Part shown: piece by piece, positions 44,701 to 51,400 of the stretch | Position numbering within the stretch: position 1 is the first letter of the stretch | Layout: each line of letters opens with the position of its first letter | Assembly (NCBI GenBank): GCA_028752905.1 | Contig: JAQNBH010000015.1 | Span: 17,792,112 to 17,856,111, forward strand | DNA length: 64,000 nt | Direction of reading: 5' to 3' | DNA from: Cladorhizidae sp. MBARI D1340-BT2 | Taxonomy: Eukaryota > Porifera > Demospongiae > Poecilosclerida > Cladorhizidae | Translations under genes and position numbers: made by a program | The notes under the pieces: model-generated | What the model was told of the DNA's origin: nothing | Seen by the model: the letters and a program-made list of their open reading frames with translations, nothing else | The model's database searches: none

Positions 44701-47423
44701 ATGGACATGTTATTTGTCTATGAGTTTAAGACACAAGCAACAAAGCCAGGGTACCTAAGAGTGCTTTTTCACCTCGTAGAAACTGTGGCAAATTGTGGGG
44801 GCAACACCTTAGGATTTATCTTCTTTTGTAAATGCTCTGTATATTCCATAAGGAACTCTGATGTAGGTCCGAGTGTCCCCATAGAGCTATTGTCAACCTA
44901 CTCCAACTTGCCTCTAACTAATATGATGTTGGTTCAGTGTGTTCCCATAGAGCTATTGTCAACCTACTTCAACCTGCCTCCACCCAGTGTGATGTTGGTT
45001 CAGTGTGTGTCCCCATAGAACTATTGTCAACCTACTTCAACCTACCTCCACCCAGTGTGATGTTAGTTCAGTGTGTGTCTGTCCCCATAGAGCTATTGTC
45101 AACCTAACCTACTTCCACCCAGTGTGATGTTGGTTCTGTCCCCATAGAGCTCTTGTCAACCTACTTCAACATGCCTCCATCCATATGATGTTGGTCCAGT
45201 GAGTATCCCCATCGAGCTATTGTCAACCTACTTCAACGTCAACCTGCCTCCACCCAGTATGATGTTGGTTCAGTGTTTGTCCCCATAGAGCTATTGTCAA
45301 CCTACTTCAACATGCCTCAGCCCAGTGTGGTGTTGATCCAGTATATGTCCCCATAGAGCAAGCATCAACTTCCTTAACCTGCCTCCATCTAGCGTCATGT
45401 TGGTCAATGGTGCAACCCCAAGCTATTGTCAACCTACTTCAACCTATATCCACCCAGTGTGATGTTCATCCAGTGTGTGTGCATAGAGCTAAATTGTCAA
45501 CCTACTTCAAAATCCCACACTCGACCTAGTGTGATGTTGATCATTTTCGTTGTGTAAACATGGAGATTATAAAATTGCCCAAATAGCCCAGTCTAGACCG
45601 GCTCACTTTGTAAGCAAGCTACGAAGAATAGTTGACTTCTACATGTCGCTCTAAGCTGTGCCATACACCCCGCATAGACATCTTGTCAGACAAGTGCAAG
45701 AGCCCCTACAAGCGCAGACCTCTTCACTCAGTCAGCCAACATAAACTATGTCACACAATGAGGATCGTATCTAGTAGAAGGCTTCTACAACTAACTGCAG
45801 TAAGAGCTGGAATTTATGACAGTTCATTTAAATTCTTCATACTACTCCATTGTGAGGGGCTAACAAAAAAAATGCTGATCAGCATAATTTTGACAATGAT
45901 CAACATTCAATTTCATGCACGATACTAAACAACACAAACTTGGTGCATATTCAAATTTAAAAAATACACGAATTAAAAAAACGGAAAAACAAAATAAAAC
46001 AAAACACAAACATGAATTCAAGCCATTTGGTACCTATAAACCCATTTGGTACCTATAAACCATTCCAGCCTTAGCAGCCACCCATAACTGTATTACGTTT
46101 CATCAACACAACTGAGGTGTCCAAAGTCTTAATTAACAAAGTTATAAAACGAATAGGGATTCCATTTATGTACTTCACATATGTCCTGGGTGCCATGGAC
46201 AAACCCAGAGTTATCCCGAGTTCAAAGTTCCTCTGGCAAGGTGGTCCACTGGTGGTGTGCAATTGCGGAATCAACTATGGATGTACTAAGTTACCAACTT
46301 ACTAGCCCTAGCCAGTATAAGGTGAGCAAGAACTCTTGAACTTTGTGATACTTAATCCCCACAGCACCATTGGACATCACCACTGGCCACCTTGCTGCCC
46401 AGGCGCCATGCTTAGTGGTAGAGGCACTGGCCTTCCAGTACAGATACGACCACTGACTGTAGTCGTCCACCTGGCTGCCCATGGAGCCGTGGCTCAGTGG
46501 TAGAGGCACTGGCCTGCCTGTACAGATACGAACATTGACTGTAGCTGGCTGGTTTGAGGATCCTCAGCACATACCACAAACCACACCCACATACTATGCA
46601 GTCATAATGCCAAGAGCGAACCAGTACACAGAGCAGGAAGGCTGGAGTGGGGTGGCCAAATGATTGCGCAGCTATGGTGATGGCAGTATGATGCCGTAAG
46701 GACTTCCAAGGTGTTTTAAGCAGCATTACAAGACTGTGCTAGACTCTACCACCTTTATCCTGCTTCATGCATGTGCTTGCAAGTGCAGTGTAGGGCAAAA
46801 CAATAACATGGAACATGAGTTATACATGGTTTGATTAGACAAAGGGCACTTGTCCTTAGGGTGTTGCAAGGGTGTCCATCCCACATGCTACTGAATGATG
46901 GATGGAAATGCATTTTAACCCAAATAAAGTTTGTCAGGGAGTATTATCCACGCACTCTCACTGAATACCACAAAATACAAACATAAATTATAACTGAGCT
47001 GCAGAATTACTGACAATGACAGCTGTTCAGAAATCTACAGAAACAAGACCCCATTTAAAAAGACTTCTCTTCTAGTCCTCCATTGAGGTCTAACATCCCA
47101 TTAAAAACAGCTAACCACAACACATACCCAGATGGTAACCCTACTGCAATTCATTTATTGCCTTACCAAAAGCCCATCTCTCTGAGATGCTGGCCGATGA
47201 GGCGAATGATGTCAACGTCTTTTCCTGAGAGCTGCCTCGGCCTCATCTTTCTCGGCCGTACTTCTCCTGCCAACTGTTGGCTCACACCTCCCACCTCTAT
47301 ACCCTCCTCCCCTTCTTCACAGACACCATTCTTGTGACCTTTGCCTGAAGGCACACCACTTCCGAGTCCGTTCACAGCAATTTCATCAATCGTACCATTT
47401 TCTAAGACACCGTTTGACTGCAT
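14543..47423 (-). CDS. WDR26: WDR26, WD40/LisH/CTLH subunit of the CTLH (GID) E3 ubiquitin ligase, 12 exons
   Basis: The gene model joins 47423..47167, 43642..43543, 43168..43112, 41032..40792, 38426..38276, 38207..38072, 21582..21445, 20929..20810, 16495..16347, 16223..16145, 16050..15921 and 14781..14543. All introns are GT..AG and phases agree; total 1797 nt, 598 residues (human WDR26 is about 660). Domains in order: LisH (about 66-98, [12 protein letters not shown]), CTLH (about 99-175, [21 protein letters not shown]), and WD40 blades from about 275 to 575 ending [13 protein letters not shown]. In animals WDR26 is a scaffold and substrate receptor of the CTLH E3 complex and the counterpart of yeast Gid7. 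The start ATG at 47423 is favoured because it gives MQSNG, close to the human MQANG start. The open frame continues upstream to 47678 without ATG. The Gly/Ser-rich N-terminus is shorter than in vertebrates. Introns range from 67 bp to 16.5 kb and are full of transposons. Confidence 0.93.
14967..15320. repeat. Minisatellite, 34-bp unit, about 10 copies (WDR26 intron 11)
   Basis: The unit begins CATGCTAGTTGGTGTGTAGT followed by CCTACCTGTACTGT. The copies vary by several substitutions and small indels, so the array is older than the 26-bp array. Confidence 0.93.
15921..16050 (-). CDS. WDR26: WDR26 exon 11 (penultimate WD40 blades)
   Basis: Acceptor CTGTCTTCAG; reads [20 protein letters not shown] then FAIRSCYGG and SFVASGSE. 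Donor GAAG|GTGCAA, phase 1. Confidence 0.94.
16145..16223 (-). CDS. WDR26: WDR26 exon 10
   Basis: 79 nt. Acceptor CTTACTTCAG; reads [20 protein letters not shown] then LNLASQ, matching [20 protein letters not shown]. Donor TCTCAG|GTAATA, phase 0. Confidence 0.92.
16347..16495 (-). CDS. WDR26: WDR26 exon 9 (fourth WD40 blade)
   Basis: Acceptor GTCTTCTTTTAG; reads [25 protein letters not shown], matching DSWEGVRVQ..SDTHQRIRGYNF. Donor ACACT|GTGAGC, phase 2. Confidence 0.92.
16690..16952. repeat. Minisatellite, about 36-bp unit, left half (split by a transposon)
   Basis: Units contain GCACAAGTGCACAACTATAG and GACTTTAGGTAGTACTA with indels. The array stops at the transposon end at 16953 and resumes at 19181. 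A further unit and a half sits near 20738-20790. Confidence 0.93.
16953..19180 (+). mobile_element. Tigger/pogo-type DNA transposon with both ends, 2228 bp
   Basis: The terminal inverted repeat starts CAGTGGACCCTC at 16953, and its reverse complement ends at 19180. A TA dinucleotide flanks each side (16951-16952 and 19181-19182), the target duplication expected of pogo/Tigger elements. It sits inside a minisatellite of WDR26 intron 8 and encodes a spliced-looking transposase on the opposite strand to WDR26. Further inside, the ends diverge (TTATCCGC on the left, TTATACGTAAGG on the right). Confidence 0.93.
17159..19024 (+). pseudogene. Tigger-type transposase with three introns, damaged
   Basis: Joined exons: 17159-17408, 17472-17903, 17975-18693, 18788-19024, all GT..AG. 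Exon 1 has the CENP-B-type helix-turn-helix ([18 protein letters not shown]). Exon 2 has the second HTH ([15 protein letters not shown]) and the start of the DDE domain. Exon 3 has [12 protein letters not shown] and [19 protein letters not shown], with two of the three catalytic acids. The last exon has the usual basic C-terminus ([14 protein letters not shown]). The first catalytic Asp context, usually ADETGL, reads CEETGL, a D-to-E change. An internal deletion after SGW (about 17605) shifts the frame and an 11-bp tandem duplication (about 17690-17711) restores it, so about 30 residues are misread. Probably inactive. Confidence 0.85.
19181..19395. repeat. Minisatellite, about 36-bp unit, right half
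   Basis: Continuation of the array at 16690-16952 after the Tigger insertion, with the same GCACAAC and TAGGTAGTACTACA words. Confidence 0.92.
19411..20480 (-). mobile_element. Penelope-like element, truncated copy 1 (RT C-terminus and GIY-YIG)
   Basis: The minus strand reads LPFLDCHL near 20450, [27 protein letters not shown], then [20 protein letters not shown] and [11 protein letters not shown], i.e. the RT thumb region and the GIY-YIG endonuclease of Penelope-like elements. Several frameshifts separate the pieces. The reverse transcriptase palm is missing. An A/T-rich (AAT)n(AAC)n tail at about 19470-19660 and a 3' segment at 19411-19460 match copy 2 near 60.5-60.9 kb. No hammerhead motif remains on this copy. 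Confidence 0.85.
20488..20733. repeat. Duplicated intronic segment, copy 1
   Basis: Shares with 21000-21250 the ordered words GAGGCG..GCAGTTTAAG, AGCAGGTGAGAG or ACAGGTGAGAG, CATGACAGA, CAATCTTTCCTGA, GGAATATT, GTTAAACATT, GGGTTCTCAGGGAAA, TTCGTAGATTGTGTAGCATG. The two copies bracket WDR26 exon 8. Confidence 0.85.
20810..20929 (-). CDS. WDR26: WDR26 exon 8 (third WD40 blade)
   Basis: 120 nt, phase 0. Acceptor GTCTTCAAG; reads [21 protein letters not shown], matching [21 protein letters not shown]. Donor GAATGT|GTGAGT. Both flanking introns carry copies of one 240-bp duplicated segment (20488-20733 and 21000-21250). Confidence 0.94.
21000..21250. repeat. Duplicated intronic segment, copy 2
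   Basis: Partner of the segment at 20488-20733, in the same orientation and diverged by substitutions and small indels. It lies in the intron between WDR26 exons 7 and 8. Confidence 0.85.
21445..21582 (-). CDS. WDR26: WDR26 exon 7 (second WD40 blade)
   Basis: 138 nt, phase 0 at both ends. Acceptor TATTTGCAG; reads [14 protein letters not shown], matching AWSPDDNYLVACG of human WDR26. Donor GTTAAG|GTAAAT. Confidence 0.95.
21680..22190. repeat. Tandem repeat, about 70-bp unit, 6-7 copies
   Basis: Units contain AGCAATTTTGACCTCTAGAA followed by AGCTCTAGCTAAGCACTTG and TATAGCAAGCATTCCCTAAT. Alternate units carry CTAGATAAG or CTAGCTAAG and TGCATAG or TGTATAG, so a two-unit higher-order period is visible. 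Confidence 0.9.
22191..22935. other. Intronic stretch with a dispersed-repeat segment at about 22826-22905
   Basis: The words CATCTTTGCTCACATTCA, TGGTCCTGA, TTATATA and TGCTTTCTAA recur in order near 55915-55985 (MTA intron 5). No gene was seen. The 5'-truncated LINE begins at the right edge. Confidence 0.45.
22936..23927 (+). mobile_element. 5'-truncated non-LTR retrotransposon, C-terminal zinc knuckle and restriction-like endonuclease
   Basis: An uninterrupted frame of about 327 codons ends in TAG at 23925-23927. Residues CPIC..H..C (about 133-150, C-x2-C-x9-H-x3-C) are followed by [13 protein letters not shown], as in the zinc motif preceding the endonuclease of R2-type LINEs. Then come RPADIF (192-197) and ALDLHV (208-213), consistent with the PD..(D/E) core of a restriction-like endonuclease. 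There is no ATG at the start and a stop lies just upstream, so the reverse transcriptase has been lost by 5' truncation. A short (ACTT)n run and A-rich tail follow. The intact frame suggests a fairly recent insertion. Family assignment is by motif only. Confidence 0.7.
23928..25454. other. Intronic stretch without recognised genes
   Basis: Begins with the LINE 3' end: an ACTT microsatellite and an A-rich tail to about 24058. A G-run lies at about 24309-24320. I saw no other supported feature. Confidence 0.4.
25455..25741 (+). pseudogene. Crypton-like / DUF3504-type N-terminal fragment
   Basis: An open frame of about 95 codons without a start reads [20 protein letters not shown] then CMSLWDN. 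This resembles the ARA..IPKKT..DT.YC..LW motif that precedes the tyrosine-recombinase-like domain in Crypton-derived and KIAA1958/ZMYM-type proteins. Downstream, similarity fades before a TAA at 25739-25741. It is probably a relic; the assignment rests on one motif. Confidence 0.35.
25742..26160. other. Intronic stretch without recognised features
   Basis: No conserved motif, repeat or RNA gene seen. Confidence 0.35.
26161..26627. mobile_element. Long inverted repeat (fold-back/MITE-like), about 467 bp
   Basis: The left arm begins GGGAGGTGTTTACCACAATT, and the reverse complement of the right end begins GGGAGGGTGTTTACCACAAT. Inner arm words also pair: TTTTGAGGACAAAT, GATGCTTT or GATGCTCTTT, and CTTTCCCACTTAGGC near the centre. 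Arms are about 200 nt each with a central spacer of about 100 nt. There is no coding capacity. Confidence 0.8.
26628..28974. other. Intronic stretch without recognised genes
   Basis: Short open frames only. Tandem TATCAGCCAATCAA near 28296-28326 is the one local duplication noticed. Confidence 0.35.
28975..29007 (-). ncRNA. Hammerhead ribozyme motif, solo copy A
   Basis: The minus strand reads CTGATGA, then stem II GGCTAG-AGCAT-CTAGTC, then GAAACGTC. This is the conserved hammerhead core (CUGAUGA..GAAA) with the very short helix III typical of hammerheads in Penelope-like elements. The predicted cleavage triplet is GUC. The upstream strand does not pair well for stem I, so activity is uncertain. 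No reverse transcriptase is attached here; it is probably the remnant of a Penelope terminal repeat. Confidence 0.65.
29008..30479. other. Intronic stretch without recognised genes
   Basis: I found no conserved motif. An AC- and A-rich composition prevails near 29350-29560. Confidence 0.35.
30480..31240 (-). pseudogene. PIF/Harbinger-type transposase relic
   Basis: The minus strand reads, from 31150 downward, [19 protein letters not shown] then [19 protein letters not shown], the conserved N-terminal block of Harbinger transposases. At 30571-30801 follow [12 protein letters not shown] and [14 protein letters not shown], the end of the DDE domain. At 30480-30570 follow WRIF-like RIFRKP and a helix ending AGIHLHKC. 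The middle of the DDE domain is missing or scrambled and stops separate the parts. Inactive. Confidence 0.8.
31241..32144. other. Intronic stretch without recognised genes
   Basis: No protein motif seen. A-rich tract at about 31852-31892. Confidence 0.35.
32145..32390 (-). pseudogene. Possible Tc1/mariner helix-turn-helix fragment
   Basis: The frame reads [20 protein letters not shown] then LKK, which resembles the ILxEEG..xxRxGIxKFLK recognition helix of Tc1-like transposases in invertebrates. Only this segment is recognisable, so the call is tentative. Confidence 0.25.
32391..35071. other. Intronic stretch with weak short-period repetition near 32400-32700
   Basis: GATGAA and GAAGC words recur every 25-40 bp between about 32400 and 32720 (a decayed tandem repeat). 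The remainder shows no supported gene. Confidence 0.4.
35072..35184. repeat. Imperfect palindrome (small MITE-like hairpin)
   Basis: AGGATAGCCTAT and GGTTATGCGCC on the left are matched by GGCGCATAACC and ATAGGCTATCTTA on the right in inverted order. A third GGTTATGCGCC lies near 35231. The sequence could fold into a long hairpin. Confidence 0.7.
35523..35548. repeat. Perfect 26-bp palindrome
   Basis: GGGATCATGTGAG followed directly by its exact reverse complement CTCACATGATCCC, with no spacer. It lies in the large WDR26 intron. Confidence 0.9.
35549..36844. other. Intronic stretch with a 50-bp tandem duplication at about 36402-36502
   Basis: CATCATCCCATTTGT..TCTAATTCCTCGGGAATTCC is present twice in tandem. 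CCCAGGATGTCC and TCCCAGGAATGTCC words near 35705-35930 are partly self-complementary. No gene seen. Confidence 0.5.
36845..37560 (+). repeat. Dispersed repeat, copy 2 (partner at 11010-11790)
   Basis: Same order and orientation of shared words as copy 1: TCGATTAG, GCCCTTCCAATTGTAACTGT, AGGCCACAC, AGTGCAGCAGGTCAATG, AAGCTTCAATTG, CTTCCTGAGATGGAGGA, and CACTTAGATATAGCAACC at the end. Confidence 0.6.
38072..38207 (-). CDS. WDR26: WDR26 exon 6 (first WD40 blade)
   Basis: Acceptor CCTCTGCAG; reads [20 protein letters not shown] then SKDGLIIIW, a canonical WD blade. Donor GCC|GTGAGT, phase 0. The next intron, of about 16.5 kb, is the largest of the gene. Confidence 0.95.
38276..38426 (-). CDS. WDR26: WDR26 exon 5 (linker before the propeller)
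   Basis: Acceptor TTATTCTGCAG; reads [31 protein letters not shown], matching the conserved VMLPPRRLQTLL block of WDR26. Donor TCAAG|GTACCT, phase 2. The following intron is only 68 bp. Confidence 0.94.
38518..38990. repeat. Minisatellite, about 29-38-bp variable unit, about 14 copies (WDR26 intron 4)
   Basis: Units combine CATCATGCTGCCCCAGAC with an optional TGGGGCA and then TTTTCCTGTGCCA. The optional block makes two unit lengths that alternate irregularly. Confidence 0.92.
38991..40791. other. Intronic stretch without recognised genes
   Basis: A GT microsatellite lies at about 39315-39355 and a 20-bp tandem duplication (AACAATAAATCACCTAA) near 39705-39740. Nothing else could be supported. 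Confidence 0.4.
40792..41032 (-). CDS. WDR26: WDR26 exon 4 (CTLH core)
   Basis: Starts after CACTTCTCCAG and reads [20 protein letters not shown], continuing through [10 protein letters not shown] and KLMDKLQ; donor CAAG|GTGGGG (phase 1). This is the best-conserved helical part of the CTLH/CRA region. Confidence 0.94.
41033..43111. other. WDR26 intron 3, no recognised features
   Basis: No conserved protein or RNA motif seen. A C-rich pyrimidine stretch at 43060-43088 precedes the micro-exon. Confidence 0.4.
43112..43168 (-). CDS. WDR26: WDR26 exon 3 (57-nt micro-exon in CTLH)
   Basis: Exactly 19 codons, phase 0 at both ends: [19 protein letters not shown]. Acceptor TATATAG, donor GTCGAG|GTGAGT. 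It continues GEWDE from exon 2 and leads into [10 protein letters not shown] of exon 4, as in human WDR26. Being symmetrical it could be skipped without a frameshift. Confidence 0.88.
43543..43642 (-). CDS. WDR26: WDR26 exon 2 (end of LisH, start of CTLH)
   Basis: Acceptor CATTACATGCAG, donor GATGAG|GTGAGG. It encodes [22 protein letters not shown], matching the QESGCRLEHP..GDWDK block of human WDR26. Too short to appear as a long open frame; placed by homology and phase. Confidence 0.9.
43643..44854. other. WDR26 intron 1, proximal part
   Basis: The only structure noticed is a 19-bp tandem duplication (AAATTTATCTACCTAGTAACT) near 44366-44402. Confidence 0.4.
44855..45550. repeat. Tandem repeat, about 62-66-bp unit, about 11 copies (WDR26 intron 1)
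   Basis: Units contain CCCATAGAGCTATTGTCAAC then CTACTTCAACCTGCCTCCAC and CAGTGTGATGTTGGTTCAGT. Copies are diverged, with indels up to about 10 bp; the last copies (45360-45550) are most decayed. Confidence 0.92.
45551..46399. other. Intronic stretch without recognised genes
   Basis: A 19-bp tandem duplication (CATTTGGTACCTATAAACC) lies near 46023-46060. No gene seen. Confidence 0.4.
46400..46580 (+). repeat. tRNA-Gly-like SINE head, two tandem copies
   Basis: At 46482-46575 the sequence GCCGTGGCTCAGTGGTAGAG carries a perfect RNA polymerase III A box (TGGCTCAGTGG), then CCTGCC at the anticodon region and a degenerate B box (GGTTTGAGGATCC), as in tRNA-Gly. An 80-bp partial copy with GCTTAGTGGTAGAGGCACTG lies just before, at 46402-46470. 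The anticodon arm does not fold cleanly, so it is a tRNA-derived element and not a working tRNA. Confidence 0.55.
46581..47166. other. WDR26 intron 1 distal part, nothing recognised
   Basis: No conserved feature seen apart from the exon 1 splice donor at its right edge. Confidence 0.4.
47167..47423 (-). CDS. WDR26: WDR26 exon 1 (start codon, disordered N-terminus, first part of LisH)
   Basis: Encodes residues 1-85. A low-complexity acidic segment is followed by a basic RPRKMRPR patch and the LisH helix [17 protein letters not shown]. The donor is TTTTG|GTAAGG (phase 2). The same frame stays open to 47678 and includes a basic PPPNKRPRL stretch, but has no ATG there, so a longer isoform would need an upstream exon. 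Confidence 0.85.
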
Positions 47424-48456
47424 AGCAGGTTCAGAAGTTTCTACTATATCACCAGCAGCACCACTACTCTGCTCAGTAGCCACTGCCAATTCGGAAAGGT
47501 AATTTACCTCTCTTACTCCTTCGCTGCTAGAAATTACTGAGACTGCTAAACTTGAGGAGGGCCCCCCTTGGTCCTCAGAAGCACCTGTCAAGAGCCTGGG
47601 ACGTTTGTTGGGTGGTGGACTAAGCCCTCCTTCTCTCTCGCTCTCGTCTGGTGAGGCCAGCGTTTCAGTACTTCTGTCTCAAGGAGCGAGGATCTCCGTC
47701 TCAGGGAAGACTCTCGACTCCTTCAAGCTATCACAAAGACGTCTTTATAAATGATGAGATTGTTGTGGATATGGGGATTGTTATCATCTAAATGCTGTGA
47801 ATAAAGGGGAGGTGTATGGTAGAAATGAACAAAGATAAATAGCTTTCAAGTGTTGAAATGTCTTATTAGAATCAGCCATTCACTCATAAACCTACAGACC
47901 TACCTCTGAACCTTCAGATAATTACAAAAAAAACAACTCGCCAATGATGTCCTTCTGTGTCAGGCCAACGTTCACCACTCCGTCCTCTCTCCCTTTTTTT
48001 GTAGTGGCAAAGCAATTACTAGTCACTTTGAAAGCTCTTCAAAATACAGAAGGGAAGGGAAAGATGACACGACTCCAACACGTAAACCTTACTCCACCGA
48101 CTTCTTCACGTTTTAAAAAGCAGCTGCATTTCTGACGTCATAGTACTTATTCGCACTTCAACCTTCCTTTTTACCCGAAACTCTTACTAAAAGAAAATAA
48201 TTAAAATTACTCTCACTGTAAAGGCCCATGGGGCACTTTTTCATTTCGTCTCCCCCCACTCCCCTCCCACCCAAATTTTGGACTTTGTGGCAGACTAGGG
48301 CTACCCAGTAAAGAACTTGCGATCGTCTATTTTTGCTATAAGGTTTGGGTTGGTGGATTCAAACTTTAATTTCAGTTTGACTCCGTTGTAGCAGCTTGTA
48401 GAAGCCAAGTATTCAACATTTCTCAGCTAAAACGTGGTGTGGAGTGAAAAGCAAGC
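47424..48456. promoter_or_regulatory. Divergent WDR26 / MTA intergenic region
   Basis: WDR26 starts leftward at 47423 and MTA rightward at 48457. The 1.03 kb between the two start codons must hold both 5' UTRs and both promoters. No clear TATA box suits either gene. The WDR26-side frame is open to 47678, and part of it may be an upstream coding or UTR exon. A bidirectional promoter is inferred from layout only. Confidence 0.6.
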
Positions 48457-48484
48457 ATGGCGGAAGGATTATACAGAATAGGAG
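48457..48484 (+). CDS. MTA: MTA exon 1 (28-nt coding part)
   Basis: ATG in an AAGCATGG context, nine codons plus one base, donor GGAG|GTCTGA. The reading MAEGLYRIG is the counterpart of MAANMYRVG in human MTA1. Confidence 0.88.
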
Positions 48485-51400
48485 GTCTGAGCTGTACTAA
48501 TAATTATGTTGTGAAAATTGTTTATCCATGATTGACTCGACACAGAATGCATTTACATGGAGGTTTATCCTCCACCCTTACCTTACCAAATCTGCAAGAT
48601 TGAGGAGCTGAGAAAGGTGTGATGCCTGGCAGTATCTGGCATGCTAACTCTGTGCACATATCCCTGTTATATCTTCCTCTCTTTAAAAACATTTTTTGTT
48701 ACTTGTGCAGAATTCTAAAGGTAGTGTTGAAGTTGCTGCTAAGTGTTTCTTCAGGAGGAAAGATCTAATGTCAAACCTGCTAGCTGCTGCTGACAGACAT
48801 GCAAGTTAGTAACTTTTAGTAACTGTACAGAACCTTTTAGAAAATGTGCAACATGTTGGAGGAAAGATGTAGTGTTGGCTAGCAAAGGTGATGACCATTA
48901 CCATTGTACCAACCGGTCTCTTTAAAACTTTTTTTTTAACCAACTGACTTAAGTTTCCTTGCCCAATTTCTGTATGTGAAGTGTGTGGTGTGAAGTGTGT
49001 GGGGGCTTACTATTATACGCATTGTTGAAAGCATGTATGTATAGGGATACTGTAGTAGTAAGTTTTCCAAGCATCTACGCACACACACGATGTACATATT
49101 CATAGCTGCAGAGTGGGAGCAAATGTCGAAAACAATATGTGATCATCATTACAGGAACAAATGCAAGATTGCATTTGAGATGTGAGAGTGAATTCAGGAG
49201 GCAAAGTCTGACAAACAGACATCAAGACAGAAACCTGAGGCAAAGTGAACTTGCCTGAGAAAGAGGAAAGTCCTGAGCAGTGACAATAGCAGACTGAGAC
49301 TTTTTCTTGGAGAGAGCGGGAAAACTCTGAGTAGTGACGATAGATTTAGACAAACAAAGACGAAGTGAACTTTCCTGGAGAGAGCAGCAAAGCCTCGAGC
49401 AGTGACAACAGCATTTAAACAGATCAACACAAAGTGAACTTGCCTGGAGAGAGCAAGAAAGTCATGAGCAGCAGCATAGTCCAGTCAGAGGGTGTAAACA
49501 CTGTACTTCCAGAGCAGCATCTGTGATCAAGTCAAAATACTGAAGCAAAATACTGACCGTAATTCTAGTTAAAGTGGCACAGAGTGGAGGAAGCAAGTTA
49601 TTGTAGCGTCTGTTACAAACAAGGTGATCTCATCTCTATTCAGTTGACTTTTTTGTCATGTGGTGAAGTTTCCTTGATTTGTCCTTTTCTCAAGGTCTCA
49701 TCCTACCTAGTTCTCACTTCGTTGGGGGGGTGGAGGAAGGTAAGGTAGTAGCATCTGATGAGCCTGCTGCCTAGATAACCGAGCCTGAGCTATTTTGAAC
49801 TGGTCAGGTCGTAGTGTGGGAGCCATAGTGCTGTGAGAGCCAGCCCAAGAGAAACCTTCCAACCTGCCTGGTGGCTAAAAGCCTACCACATCCAATGACT
49901 GATGTGCCCCTAAACTATTATCAAACCAATCCATAATCACAACAGATTGGGTTGGGGTCTTCTCCTTTCACACCCCAACACTCCTTCCAGAAGAGAGTGG
50001 CATCAGCATCTCTGCCTTTGCTCTGCATGGTTTTATTTGTGGATCATGTATATTGGTCCCACTGAATCATATAGACCACAGAATTATGAGCATCTGTTGC
50101 GGCTGGGACCTGAAAGTCTTTCTGGGGGCATTATTGAGCCAGTCTCCACAGAAGGAGGAAGGCAGAGAGTATGGCTAGGCTGGCATTACTGACCCTTCCC
50201 TTTCAGAAAATGATCTGGGAACACTAATAATTTTTTCTGCTGGAATGGTAATTACTAAATGGATGGGTTTGCCGTCAATAGATGGAACTGATGTCAGTGT
50301 GGGAGTGGCCATTTAGATGATGATATAAACGGAGATGAGAGATGAAGCTTCCTTAGGGCTGTGAGGCTGACCTCTTCTCCATGCCAAGGGGAGGAAGGAA
50401 ACGAAGTTCTGAATCCTTAACTTCTACTCCACGGTGAAATGACCTGTAGCAATTCCTGACGGCTGCGACACGCATGCTTGCACAGACCACAAGTATAATC
50501 ACCACCAATATAGTGGAGGCAAGAAAGATGTACTAGCAGGGTTTTGGGGGCGGCTGCCCCCCCCTTGGAAATTGTATTATTAAAATTCATTAGAAACTTT
50601 GTCACATCTTTAACCATCATGCCCCCCACCCTAATATCCAGATTCCTCAGTTGCCCCCCCTTGGACAATTTTCTAAATGAAACCCTGACTAGTGTACCCA
50701 GACCCATTTTCTTTCATCAAGGGTCGGATGTGCGAGACTAGGGTTTGCATGAAGGAAGTGTGAAAGGAGGAGGAGAGGGGGAGGGCGAGTTTTTGGAGGA
50801 GAGGACGCGACAAAGAAAATGTGAGGGCAAGTAAAGTTGGGAGGGAGGTAGGCAGAGTCGATTTGGGGTAAGCGACTGGGACAGAGGGAAGGAATGAAAG
50901 GAAGGTGATGGGGGGTAAAATGGAAGTAGGTGAACGATAACAAGCATGGTTGAAGGAAAAGAGACGGGTGAGGTGGGGAAGGATAGGAACTCGCCATGAG
51001 TGGCTCATTGTTTGTTGTAGGAAATGGGCAGCATAAATCAAGTTTGAATTGTCACGTTTCCTTTTTTATATACAATCATTTGCAGTATTATCACTTTCAT
51101 TGCATAGTGGCTGTGGACGAAGTAAATGAGGCAGAAACTGGAACTAAGCTGTGGAACAACTTCGACAAGCTGGGAGAATTGGAAGCTCACCTCATCCGTC
51201 ACAGAGAACTGTTCCTTTCCCGGCAAATAGAAACATACAAAATAGACATGGTCAGGTAAGAATCTAGCTTTGTCCAAAGGGAAGTGAGTGTGTGTTTTAG
51301 TGTGTGAATGTCTTTTGTCTAGTACAAAACATTTTGCCTCTCTCCCCCGGAATGTCACAACCTTTCCCAGGAGGAAGGTGTGGCAAAACTAGACATGCAT

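Noticed and set aside
46482..46575. Functional tRNA-Gly gene
   Set aside because: The A box is good, but the anticodon arm and acceptor stem do not pair and the B box is degenerate; better explained as a SINE head.
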